Origin: Leptotrichia wadei
GTDB taxonomy: Bacteria > Fusobacteriota > Fusobacteriia > Fusobacteriales > Leptotrichiaceae
DNA length: 64,000 nucleotides
Reading direction: 5' to 3'
NCBI RefSeq assembly: GCF_007990445.1
Contig: NZ_AP019841.1
Location: forward strand, 1,488,001-1,552,000
A program made the translations under genes and the position numbers. Of this stretch, positions 8,946 to 16,229 are shown piece after piece (position 1 is the stretch's first letter; the number at the start of each line of letters is the position of its first letter). Under the pieces are notes generated by a model. The model was not told the DNA's origin and did no database searches. It was given only the letters and a program-made list of their open reading frames with translations.

Positions 8946-10541
8946 TTACCCTTTTTTCATCATTTCTTCAATTCTTTCTCTTACTTGAGGTACTGACAAT
9001 CCAATGATTACTTGAATAGCTGTTCCTTTTCTAACTACACCATGAGCTCCTGCTGCTTTAAATGCTGCATCTGGTAATAATTTACTTGCATCTTTTACAC
9101 TTACTCTAAGTCTAGTTGCACAGTTATTAAGTTCTTCAATATTTTCTCTTCCACCTAATGCTTCAAGAATGATTGCACCTTTTTGAGCATATTCATCTCC
9201 ACCAGCTACAGCTGCTGCACCTTGTGCTCCACCTTCACCGTGTTTAGCTCTATAATCAGCTTTTGTATAAAGTTTCATTTCTTCATCTTCATCTTCTCTA
9301 CCTGGAGTTTTTAAATCCATTTTTAAAATTAAGAATCTGAATAATACGAAGTAAATACATGTGAAGATTAATCCAATTACAATTTGAGTAATTACTGTTC
9401 CACTGTGGTTTTTAAACATTGGAATCCAGTTTAAGAACATAAAGTCTAAGAATCCTCCACCAAAGTTTCCTACAACTCCGAACATATACATCAATGTTGA
9501 CATTGTTGCAGCTAATACTGCGTGTAATCCAAATAATACTGGTGCTATAAATAAGAATGTAAATTCAAGTGGTTCTGTAATTCCTGAAACTATTGCAGTT
9601 AATAAAACTGGTAATAACAATCCTGCTACTTTTCTCTTGTTTTCAGGTTTAGCTGTTGAATACATTGCAAGTGCGATACCTACTGAACCAAAGATTTTTG
9701 AGTTACCGTGTAATGCAAATCCACCTTGTGGGAACATTTCTTTTAAAGGTCTTGTAGATTGAGCAAATTGACTTATATGTTGAACCCAGTAAGTTTGAAT
9801 TCCACCTGGAACTGCTGCTGGTCCAAATATAAATGGTGTATATACAAAGTGGTGTAATCCTGTTGGAATCAATGCTCTTTCAAGGAACGTATAAATCCAT
9901 ACTCCAATTGGTCCTGAAACTTTTAATAATTGTTGCAAGTTGTTAATTCCAATTTGAACTTTTGGCCAGCAAAGTGCAGTTATGAAAGCACATGGAATCA
10001 TTACTAAGAAACCAATAATATAAACAAATACTGTTCCTTGAAATACTCCTAAAAAGTCTGGTAACTTTTTATCAAAATATTTATTATGTAAATAAACTAC
10101 TATTGCAGAAATTATAATTGCACCAAATAAGTTTGTATCTAGTGTTTTTACTCCAGCAATTACTGCAAGTCCACTTGTTCCTCCAGCTTCTTTACTCATG
10201 TCAACACCAAAGAAACTCCATTGTGCAAGCATTGCAGCTACAAAATAATTATAAGTTGTATATAAAGCAAACGCTTCCAAACATGCTCTTGCATTTGTTT
10301 TATTCGCAAGGCTGATTGGCAATCCGATTGCGAACAATAACGGCATTTGTCTAAATACTGTCCAACCACCTTCACTTATCACAAACCAGAATTTATACCA
10401 GTTTGTCCCTTCATTTGCAATTGAACCCATTACTTGTGGATTCGTAAATAGTGATGCTATTCCTACGACTATCCCTGTGAATGCAAATAATAGAACTGGC
10501 GCCATCATTGCTCCACCAAATCGCTGAATTTTTTTCATCAT
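8946..10541 (-). CDS. PTS EIICB, alpha-glucoside (maltose)-specific
   Basis: The 531-residue membrane permease imports and phosphorylates alpha-glucosides. Residues 1 to about 410 form the EIIC domain with many hydrophobic helices and the glucose-superfamily signature GITEPLEF. A charged linker and an Ala/Gly-rich hinge (about 410-450) lead to EIIB, whose phosphorylated cysteine lies in NNCATRLRV, about residue 478. No EIIA domain is present, so a general glucose-type EIIA must be supplied in trans. An AGGAGG site precedes tandem ATGs at 10541 and 10538. The branch fits GlvC/AglA/MalB-type permeases, and the neighbouring GH4 enzyme agrees. Confidence 0.92.
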   Translation of the reverse strand: MMKKIQRFGGAMMAPVLLFAFTGIVVGIASLFTNPQVMGSIANEGTNWYKFWFVISEGGWTVFRQMPLLFAIGLPISLANKTNARACLEAFALYTTYNYFVAAMLAQWSFFGVDMSKEAGGTSGLAVIAGVKTLDTNLFGAIIISAIVVYLHNKYFDKKLPDFLGVFQGTVFVYIIGFLVMIPCAFITALCWPKVQIGINNLQQLLKVSGPIGVWIYTFLERALIPTGLHHFVYTPFIFGPAAVPGGIQTYWVQHISQFAQSTRPLKEMFPQGGFALHGNSKIFGSVGIALAMYSTAKPENKRKVAGLLLPVLLTAIVSGITEPLEFTFLFIAPVLFGLHAVLAATMSTLMYMFGVVGNFGGGFLDFMFLNWIPMFKNHSGTVITQIVIGLIFTCIYFVLFRFLILKMDLKTPGREDEDEEMKLYTKADYRAKHGEGGAQGAAAVAGGDEYAQKGAIILEALGGRENIEELNNCATRLRVSVKDASKLLPDAAFKAAGAHGVVRKGTAIQVIIGLSVPQVRERIEEMMKKG

Positions 10542-10594
10542 GATTGAGTACCTCCTAAAAATTTATATATTTAATTTATTTTTCCCTTATTTTA

Positions 10595-10638
10595 AATATA
10601 CCACACTTTTTTGATTTGTCAATACATTTACGTATATC
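10595..10638 (-). promoter_or_regulatory. Promoter of the PTS gene with operator-like site
   Basis: On the minus strand there is TTGACA (10622-10617), a 16-base spacer and TATATT (10600-10595). Directly upstream is GATATACGTAAATGTA (10638-10623). Its inverse complement recurs with one change at the malQ promoter, so the two promoters probably share a regulator. Confidence 0.72.
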
Positions 10639-10662
10639 TTTTTTCATTTTTTTTCAAAAAAA

Positions 10663-10693
10663 AATAATCGCTACATAAAAAATAGCGATTATT
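10663..10693 (-). terminator. Terminator of the EEP phosphatase gene
   Basis: AATAATCGCTA and TAGCGATTATT form a perfect 11-bp stem with a 9-base loop. On the minus strand it runs straight into a T-run of nine or more. It separates the EEP gene from the PTS promoter. Confidence 0.85.
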
Positions 10694-10833
10694 ACTGGCT
10701 TTTTGTAAGTTTTTATTTTATTGAATTTTTTTATATTTTTATCAAACTTATTATTATTTCATTTTAAATTTTTATAATAATCTAAATTTTTTGTTCTATT
10801 AGATTTTGAATATGTATATTTTTTACAAATAAA

Positions 10834-11625
10834 TTAAAGTTCTATTTCTACTTCTACTCCAAAATGATCTGAAACAATTTTTTTATTTTCATTATTAAAA
10901 ATAACTTTACTTTCTTTTACTTTTATTTCCTTGTTACTAAATATGTAGTCAATTCTTTTTTGAGATTTATCATTAGCCCATCCATCAATACTCTTATCAA
11001 CTGTTATTCCACTATCTTTTTTCTCAGCTAAAGTATATGTGTCAAACAATCCTTGAGATATGATATTTTTATAATCTTCAGAACTTCCAATGGCATCTGT
11101 ATTAAAGTCACCCATTAATATTTTTAAATTATCATTTTTAGTTCTTGTTAAGATATTTTGAATACTTTTTCCCATATCTTCAGTTTCACAGTTTGGAAGA
11201 TTCATGTGGCAGCTGTAAAATTCAATTTCCTGTCCATTATAGTCAATTGTTATACTTACAATTCTTCTTGAAGAAATTGTTCTTACCGATTGAGCAAAAG
11301 TGCAGTAAAACTCATCTTCTTCTTTTATTTTATGTCTTGTAATTATTGCAACTCCTTCATTGTATTTTCCATATCCAATATGTGAATTACTCCAATGATA
11401 ATAATAATCTGTATCTGTATATTCTTGTAATTTTTCCAGAAGAACCCATCCATAATTTTCCTGTCTTATGTCATCAAAAATTACAGGATTATTCATAAGC
11501 TGATTCACTTCCTGCATTGCTATCACATCATACTGCTTTTCAGCAATAGCCTTTGCTAAAATGTCGATTTTTTCCATTTGGTTTTTTTCTAACCACGCAT
11601 GTACATTTATTGTCAATATTTTCAT
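10834..11625 (-). CDS. EEP-family phosphatase; candidate maltose-6'-phosphate phosphatase
   Basis: This 263-residue cytoplasmic member of the endonuclease/exonuclease/phosphatase superfamily has the key residues Asn7, Glu39 (MQEVN), His140 (CHMN), Asp173/Asn175 (GDFN), Asp226 (RIDYIF) and the terminal SDHFG (Asp253/His254). The family covers nucleases and small-molecule phosphatases. Here it sits between an alpha-glucoside PTS permease and malQ. In Enterococcus faecalis an EEP-type protein, MapP, dephosphorylates maltose-6'-phosphate made by a PTS so that maltose can enter the MalP/MalQ-type route. I infer the same job; sequence alone does not prove it. It has its own promoter region with two tandem palindromes at 11670-11696. 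Confidence 0.72.
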   Translation of the reverse strand: MKILTINVHAWLEKNQMEKIDILAKAIAEKQYDVIAMQEVNQLMNNPVIFDDIRQENYGWVLLEKLQEYTDTDYYYHWSNSHIGYGKYNEGVAIITRHKIKEEDEFYCTFAQSVRTISSRRIVSITIDYNGQEIEFYSCHMNLPNCETEDMGKSIQNILTRTKNDNLKILMGDFNTDAIGSSEDYKNIISQGLFDTYTLAEKKDSGITVDKSIDGWANDKSQKRIDYIFSNKEIKVKESKVIFNNENKKIVSDHFGVEVEIEL

Positions 11626-11669
11626 AATTACAACCTTTCCTTACAATTTTATTTATTTAATTTATTTTT

Positions 11670-11696
11670 TAAAACTGTTTTATTAAAACTGTTTTA
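11670..11696. promoter_or_regulatory. Two tandem palindromes in the EEP gene leader
   Basis: TAAAACTGTTTTA occurs twice with a 14-base period, at 11670-11682 and 11684-11696. It lies just downstream of a TATAAT (minus strand, about 11710-11705) and before the ATG at 11625. The position fits a repressor operator. No matching site was seen at the other promoters of the cluster. Confidence 0.4.
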
Positions 11697-11809
11697 TTAA
11701 ATATATTATACCACATTCATCCTTAAATTTCATTAATTTTTTATTTCATTCAAATGTTTAAATGACTAAAAACCCTTTATTTTCAATATTTTTAACAATT
11801 TTAAAAATT

Positions 11810-11854
11810 TACATTTACGTATATGTTGACAATTTAAATAAAATATAGTATATT
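11810..11854 (+). promoter_or_regulatory. Promoter of malQ with operator-like site
   Basis: TTGACA at 11826, a 17-base spacer and TATATT at 11849. The 16 bases directly upstream of the -35, TACATTTACGTATATG (11810-11825), repeat the PTS operator-like site in inverse complement with a single difference at the end. Confidence 0.75.
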
Positions 11855-11908
11855 TAAAGTGAGAAATAAAAATTTAATTTTATTAATAATTTTAAGGAGG
11901 ACATAAAA

Positions 11909-13411
11909 ATGTTCGAAAGAAGTTCAGGTATTTTATTACATCCTACTTCACTTCCAGGGAAATATGGAATTGGAACTTTAGGAAAAGAAGCTTTTGCATT
12001 CGTAGATTTTTTGAAAAAATCTAATCAAAAATTATGGCAAATATTCCCGTTAGGGCCAACAGGATATGGTGACTCTCCATACCAATCATTCTCTACTTTT
12101 GCTGGTAATCCATATCTTATTGATTTTGATTTGCTAGTTGAAGAAAATTTATTGTCACAATCTGACTTAGAAGGAATTTCATTTGGAGAAAATCCTGAAA
12201 ATGTTGATTATGGTGCTATTTACAATCAAAAATATCCTTTATTGAGAAAAGCATACGAAAATTACAAAAACACTAAAGAAAATAAAGAAAGAGAAGAACT
12301 AAAATATTTATTTGAAGAATTTAAAGCTCATAACCAAAGCTGGTTAAATGATTTTGCAATGTACATCTCTTTAAAAAATCATTTTAATGGATTGCCTTGG
12401 AATGAATGGCCAGAAGATATTAAATCTAGACAGCCTGAAGCAATGGAAAAATATTATGAAACAGTTAAAGAAGAAGTTGAATATCAAAAATTTATTCAAT
12501 TTTTATTCTTCAAACAATGGAATGCTGTAAAAAAATATGCTAATGAAAATGGTGTAAAAATAATTGGAGATATCCCTATTTTCGTAGCTGCTGATAGCTC
12601 TGACGCATGGGCAAATCCAGAAATTTTCCTATTTGATGAAGAAAGAAAACCAGTTAAAGTTGCAGGAGTTCCGCCTGATTATTTCAGTGCTACTGGACAA
12701 CTTTGGGGAAATCCATTATACAACTGGGATAAATTAAAAGAATTAAACTACAAATGGTGGATTGACAGAGTTAAAGCCAACCTTTCCACTTGTGACATCA
12801 TAAGAATTGACCACTTTAGAGGATTTGATGAATACTGGGCTGTTCCTTATGGAGATAAAACAGCTGAAAATGGTACTTGGTGTCCAGGACCTAGAATGGA
12901 CTTATTTGACGCCATTAAAAATGAACTTGGAGAATTACCTATAATTGCTGAAGATTTAGGAACAATGACGCAAGGTGTTATTGATTTGAGAGAAGCAACT
13001 GGATTCCCTGGAATGAAAATTTTAGGATTTGCATTTGATTCTAAAGAAGAAAACGACTACTTGCCTCATACTTACACAAAAAACTGTGTAGTTTATACAG
13101 GAACTCACGATAATGACACATTAATCGGATGGTTCACAAAAGCCAATGAAAACGATAAGCAATTTGCAAGAGACTATTTAAACTCAAGATCTGATGATGA
13201 AATTCATTGGGATGCAATAAGAGGTGCATGGAGCTCTGTCGCAAGCATGGCAATCGTTCCAATCCAAGATTTCTTAGGATTAGGAAGTGAAGCTAGAATC
13301 AATACTCCTGGACTTGCTAGCGGAAACTGGCAATGGAGATTAAAAGAAGGCGTATTAACTGATGAACTAGCAGAAAGAATCGCTAAATTAACAAAAGTTT
13401 ACTCAAGATAG
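11909..13411 (+). CDS. malQ: 4-alpha-glucanotransferase (amylomaltase)
   Basis: This 500-residue GH77 enzyme starts at ATG 11909 with an AAGGAGG site. It moves glucan segments between maltodextrins and frees glucose. Diagnostic stretches are GILLHPTSLPG near the start, FPLGPTGYGDSPYQ, IGDIPIFVA, IRIDHFRGF (nucleophile Asp), IIAEDLG (acid/base Glu) and GTHDND (stabilising Asp). The length is normal for bacterial MalQ. Its presence implies cytosolic unphosphorylated maltose or maltodextrin, which supports a phosphatase role for the EEP neighbour. It is transcribed alone, divergently from the EEP gene, from the operator-bearing promoter at 11810. Confidence 0.96.
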   Translation: MFERSSGILLHPTSLPGKYGIGTLGKEAFAFVDFLKKSNQKLWQIFPLGPTGYGDSPYQSFSTFAGNPYLIDFDLLVEENLLSQSDLEGISFGENPENVDYGAIYNQKYPLLRKAYENYKNTKENKEREELKYLFEEFKAHNQSWLNDFAMYISLKNHFNGLPWNEWPEDIKSRQPEAMEKYYETVKEEVEYQKFIQFLFFKQWNAVKKYANENGVKIIGDIPIFVAADSSDAWANPEIFLFDEERKPVKVAGVPPDYFSATGQLWGNPLYNWDKLKELNYKWWIDRVKANLSTCDIIRIDHFRGFDEYWAVPYGDKTAENGTWCPGPRMDLFDAIKNELGELPIIAEDLGTMTQGVIDLREATGFPGMKILGFAFDSKEENDYLPHTYTKNCVVYTGTHDNDTLIGWFTKANENDKQFARDYLNSRSDDEIHWDAIRGAWSSVASMAIVPIQDFLGLGSEARINTPGLASGNWQWRLKEGVLTDELAERIAKLTKVYSR

Positions 13412-13458
13412 TTTTTGAAAATCTTTTTTGAAATTATACAATTTATGATAAATAAAAT

Positions 13459-13500
13459 AGAGAGAATATACAAAATTTGTATTGACTCTCTGTTTTTTTT
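13459..13500 (+). terminator. Terminator of malQ
   Basis: AGAGAG...CTCTCT arms, with further pairing TACAAA/TTTGTA inside, are followed by a T-run of about ten. It starts 48 bp after the malQ stop. Confidence 0.85.
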
Positions 13501-13533
13501 TGCTTTTTTTCTCATATTTGACAATAAATAAAA

Positions 13534-13560
13534 AAAACAACCTTATAAAAAAGTTGTTTT
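13534..13560 (-). terminator. Hairpin/terminator at the CRISPR array end
   Basis: AAAACAAC (13534-13541) and GTTGTTTT (13553-13560) form a stem. Read on the minus strand a T-run follows (GTTGTTTTTTTTATTT). Its right arm overlaps the first five bases of the leftmost CRISPR repeat, so it would end a minus-strand array transcript exactly after the last repeat. Confidence 0.6.
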
Positions 13561-13740
13561 CACCCTTATTTTAATGGATACTCTACTTTAACACCTTGTT
13601 AAAAAATTAGATTTGCTACATACTGAATACGTTTTCACCCTTATTTTAATGGATACTCTACTTTAACCTCTAGAACAAGGTATGGTTAAATTCTCTAAAT
13701 CAGGTTTTCACCCTTATTTTAATGGATACTCTACTTTAAC
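13556..13740 (-). CRISPR. Orphan CRISPR array: three 37-nt repeats, two spacers
   Basis: Three identical 37-bp repeats lie at 13556-13592, 13631-13667 and 13704-13740. They begin GTTTTCACCC and end CTCTACTTTAAC on the plus strand. They are separated by unrelated spacers of 38 and 36 bp. In the minus orientation the repeat starts GTTAAAG and ends GGGTGAAAAC. A terminator-like hairpin directly beyond the leftmost repeat supports minus-strand transcription, with a leader to the right. No cas gene lies in the window, so the type cannot be assigned. Repeat and spacer sizes fit type II, III, V or VI rather than I-B. Confidence 0.85.
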
Positions 13741-14138
13741 CCGTCTTTTTGAGAAAATCCTTTATTTATTAGTGTTACAAAGATTTTTTCAGATATTAAA
13801 ATCACATTTTTTTGCTTAATTTTTATTATTTTTTGCTGTTTTTTTATCATTTTCCGTAACTCCTAATACTCATTTTTATTGACTTTGAGTGGATTTTTCT
13901 TCTTATTTTTCATTTCTTATAGTGGTAGGAATTTTTTCCACAGTCTTATTTTACCATATTTTTCTGATTTTTCAAAATTTTTTTTGATTTTTTGTATAAA
14001 TAACTTCTATTGCCGAACTTCTATTGCCGTTCAGTTGGATAGTGTATTTGTTATGAATTTTTTCAGCAAGGGGACAAGCCCCTTATTATTAAAAATATTT
14101 TAGTTTTTAAATAAAATTTAGTATCACACTTCCAATTT
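13741..14138. other. Gene-free region: possible CRISPR leader, tandem repeat, hairpin
   Basis: No convincing gene is seen. The first 100-150 bp next to the array is very AT-rich and would be the leader if the array is read from the minus strand. AACTTCTATTGCCG is repeated in perfect tandem at 14002-14015 and 14016-14029. A hairpin of the AAGGGG family lies at 14068-14084. A 74-codon plus-strand frame (13879-14103) is Phe/Leu-rich, lacks a ribosome site and looks like chance. Confidence 0.5.
14068..14084. repeat. AAGGGG/CCCCTT hairpin repeat, copy 1
   Basis: AAGGGG and CCCCTT pair around ACAAG. Flanked on one side by AGC, it resembles the hairpins at 17757, 18608 and 38684, which share CAAGG...CCTTGCTA. 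It lies just downstream of the purine operon and its trailing ORF. There is no T-run, so it is not a classic terminator. Confidence 0.5.
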
Positions 14139-14261
14139 CTATCTGTTTTCATTTTTATCTTTTAATTTTTTCTGAATAAACTTTACCAGCAAAAATCCAG
14201 TTAATCCTCCAGTAATCACTGCAATAACTACTAGTATTTTCACCTTTTTCTTTAGTTTCAA
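14139..14261 (-). CDS. Possible small membrane protein (40 aa, TTG start)
   Basis: A 40-codon frame starts with TTG two bases after the purN stop codon. An AGGA ribosome site lies inside the last purN codons, so translation could be coupled. The product begins MKLKKKVKILVVIAVITGG, has one hydrophobic segment (about residues 8-25), and ends with a charged tail (FIQKKLKDKNENR). A GTG at 14243 would give a shorter version. The positive-hydrophobic-charged layout is typical of small inner-membrane proteins, but no family is recognised. Confidence 0.4.
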   Translation of the reverse strand: MKLKKKVKILVVIAVITGGLTGFLLVKFIQKKLKDKNENR

Positions 14262-14263
14262 AA

Positions 14264-14857
14264 TTATTTTCCTAATAACTTCTTAATTCCTTCAATCAGC
14301 AAAACATGCTCCTTCTCAAGCACCCTCTTCTGCAAGATTTCAGGTGTATCATCACTAAGCACAGGAACTTTCATCTGTAAAATTATTTCTCCCGTATCAA
14401 CTCCTGTGTCAACAAAATGAATTGTGCAACCACTTTCAGTTTCTTTTTCTTCGATAACTGCTCTGTGAACATTCATTCCATACATTCCTTTTCCACCAAA
14501 TTTTGGAAGCAATGATGGATGGATATTTATAATTTTTCTTGACCATTTTTTTATAAATTCTGGCGATAAAATCGACAAATATCCTGCTAATACGATATAA
14601 TCTGTTTTTTCGTCATCGTTTTCAAGAACACTGCTAATTTCATCAGACAATTTTTCTTTTAATACTTTTCTGTCAAGCAAAACATTTTTTATGCCATGTT
14701 TTTCTGCTCTTTCCAATCCATAACACTCTCTATCTGCAATTACATAAGAAATTTCACAATTTAAGTTTCCTTGCTCAATGTTGTCAATAATTGACTGTAA
14801 GTTCGACCCTCCACCAGAAACTAAAACTGCTATTCTTTTTTTATTTTTATTAGACAT
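14264..14857 (-). CDS. purN: Phosphoribosylglycinamide formyltransferase
   Basis: This GART enzyme transfers the formyl group of 10-formyl-tetrahydrofolate to GAR, the third step of purine synthesis. Signature stretches are AVLVSGGGSNLQS near the N-terminus (phosphoribosyl binding), INIHPSLLPKF with the catalytic Asn/His, and HFVDTGVDTGEII with the catalytic Asp. I place the start at ATG 14857 (MSNKNKKRIAVL). The frame is open to 14932, but that would overlap purM and add a Lys-rich tail without family support. It is the last enzyme gene of the purine operon seen here. Confidence 0.93.
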   Translation of the reverse strand: MSNKNKKRIAVLVSGGGSNLQSIIDNIEQGNLNCEISYVIADRECYGLERAEKHGIKNVLLDRKVLKEKLSDEISSVLENDDEKTDYIVLAGYLSILSPEFIKKWSRKIINIHPSLLPKFGGKGMYGMNVHRAVIEEKETESGCTIHFVDTGVDTGEIILQMKVPVLSDDTPEILQKRVLEKEHVLLIEGIKKLLGK

Positions 14858-14897
14858 TTTTTCACTCTCTTTAAATTTATTTTTATCATCTTTATTT

Positions 14898-15896
14898 TTA
14901 ATATAAATTAATTTTTTCATCACCTTTAACAATAGTTCCTAATTCATAGGCTTCTTCTCCATTTTCAGCTAAAATATCAATAACTGTTTGAGCATCATTT
15001 TTATTTACAATAACAACAAATCCAACTCCCATGTTGAATGTTCCCCACATTTCTTCTTCTGGAACTCTTGAGAATGTTTCGTGTTTGAATAATGGATGAA
15101 CTTTTACTTTCGCTTTTTCGATGTTTGCACAAAGTCCATCTGGTATAGTTCTTGGAACATTTTCGATAAGTCCTCCACCAGTTATGTGAGCCATTCCGTT
15201 CACTTGCACTTTTTCCATAACTTTTTGAATTGGTTTTACATAAATTTTTGTTGGTGTCAATAAATGTTCTCCAATTGTTTTTCCGTTGAATTCTTCGTTA
15301 AAATCAGTGAATAATTTTCTTAACAATGAAAACCCGTTACTGTGAGCTCCACTTGAAGGAATTGCAACAATTACATCTCCTTCTTGAACTTTACTTCCAT
15401 TAACCATTTTTTCTTCTTCAACTACACCAACTGCAAATCCTGCAATGTCATATTCTCCATCTGCATAAAACCCAGGCATTTCAGCAGTTTCTCCACCTAC
15501 TAAAGCTGAATCTCCTTGAAGACAACCTTCTACAACACCTTTAATTATTTCAGAAGAAACATTTGAGTCCAATTTTCCACAAGCTAGGTAATCTAAGAAA
15601 AATAATGGTTGTGCTCCGTGACACAAAATATCATTTACACACATTGCAACACAGTCAATTCCAACTGTGTCATATTTATTTGTTTCAAATGCAACTTTTA
15701 ATTTTGTTCCAACTCCATCAGTTCCAGATACTAAAATTGGTTTTTTGTATTCTCCTAATTTGTATAAAGCTCCAAAACTTCCTAATTCATTCATAACATT
15801 TTTGTTGTAAGTTGCTTTTACTCTTTCTTTTATTTTCTCGACACTTCTGTATCCTTCTTCTTTATCTACTCCTGAATCTTTATAAGAAATTGACAT
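14898..15896 (-). CDS. purM: Phosphoribosylformylglycinamidine cyclo-ligase (AIR synthetase)
   Basis: The 332-residue enzyme uses ATP to close the imidazole ring of FGAM, giving AIR. Family features are SYKDSGVDKEEG at the N-terminus, LVSGTDGVGTKLK, GGETAEMPGFY and HITGGGLIENVPR. The N-terminal ATP-binding half and the C-terminal PurM-C half are both present at normal length. An AGGAGG site precedes ATG 15896. It lies between yciI (36 bp upstream) and purN in the operon. Confidence 0.96.
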   Translation of the reverse strand: MSISYKDSGVDKEEGYRSVEKIKERVKATYNKNVMNELGSFGALYKLGEYKKPILVSGTDGVGTKLKVAFETNKYDTVGIDCVAMCVNDILCHGAQPLFFLDYLACGKLDSNVSSEIIKGVVEGCLQGDSALVGGETAEMPGFYADGEYDIAGFAVGVVEEEKMVNGSKVQEGDVIVAIPSSGAHSNGFSLLRKLFTDFNEEFNGKTIGEHLLTPTKIYVKPIQKVMEKVQVNGMAHITGGGLIENVPRTIPDGLCANIEKAKVKVHPLFKHETFSRVPEEEMWGTFNMGVGFVVIVNKNDAQTVIDILAENGEEAYELGTIVKGDEKINLY

Positions 15897-15932
15897 TCTT
15901 TATCCTCCTGTTTTAAATTAAATCTCTATTTT

Positions 15933-16220
15933 TTATTTTACAAAGTTTGCGAAATCTTCTGCATATTTTGTAGGAAAAAATTCTGTAATTTCATATTCTG
16001 CAATTCCATTTATATTAAACGGATCTTCTGAAATTATTTTCTTAACTTCTTCCAAGTTTTCTGCATTTAGCAAAATTACACCACCTGTTCTAGGATTTTT
16101 TCTTCCTGAACAAATAAATTTTCCCATTTCATAATATTTTTCCAAAAATTTTATATGTTCTTCTAAATATTTTTCAACTTCACTTACTGCTTTTACATAA
16201 TTTAAACTTACTATATACAT
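15933..16220 (-). CDS. YciI-family protein
   Basis: This 95-residue ferredoxin-like alpha+beta protein resembles the YCII family: an N-terminal strand MYIVSLNYVK, HIKFLEKYYEMGKFICSG, then GGVILLNAENLEEVKKIISEDPF and a final EYEITEF strand. The His and the Asp of the SEDPF stretch match the usual active-site positions of the fold. The function in purine synthesis is unknown. It starts 9 bp after purF stops and lies between purF and purM, so it is clearly cotranscribed. Confidence 0.85.
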   Translation of the reverse strand: MYIVSLNYVKAVSEVEKYLEEHIKFLEKYYEMGKFICSGRKNPRTGGVILLNAENLEEVKKIISEDPFNINGIAEYEITEFFPTKYAEDFANFVK

Positions 16221-16229
16221 TTTTTCACC

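Noticed and set aside
13556-13740. Assigning the CRISPR array to the Cas13a system known in Leptotrichia
   Set aside because: The repeat does not show the CCCC...GGGGACTAAAAC core I know for Leptotrichia Cas13a, and no cas gene is in view.
13879-14103. 74-codon Phe-rich frame after the CRISPR array
   Set aside because: No ribosome site, low-complexity product, runs through a tandem repeat and a hairpin repeat. Treated as chance.
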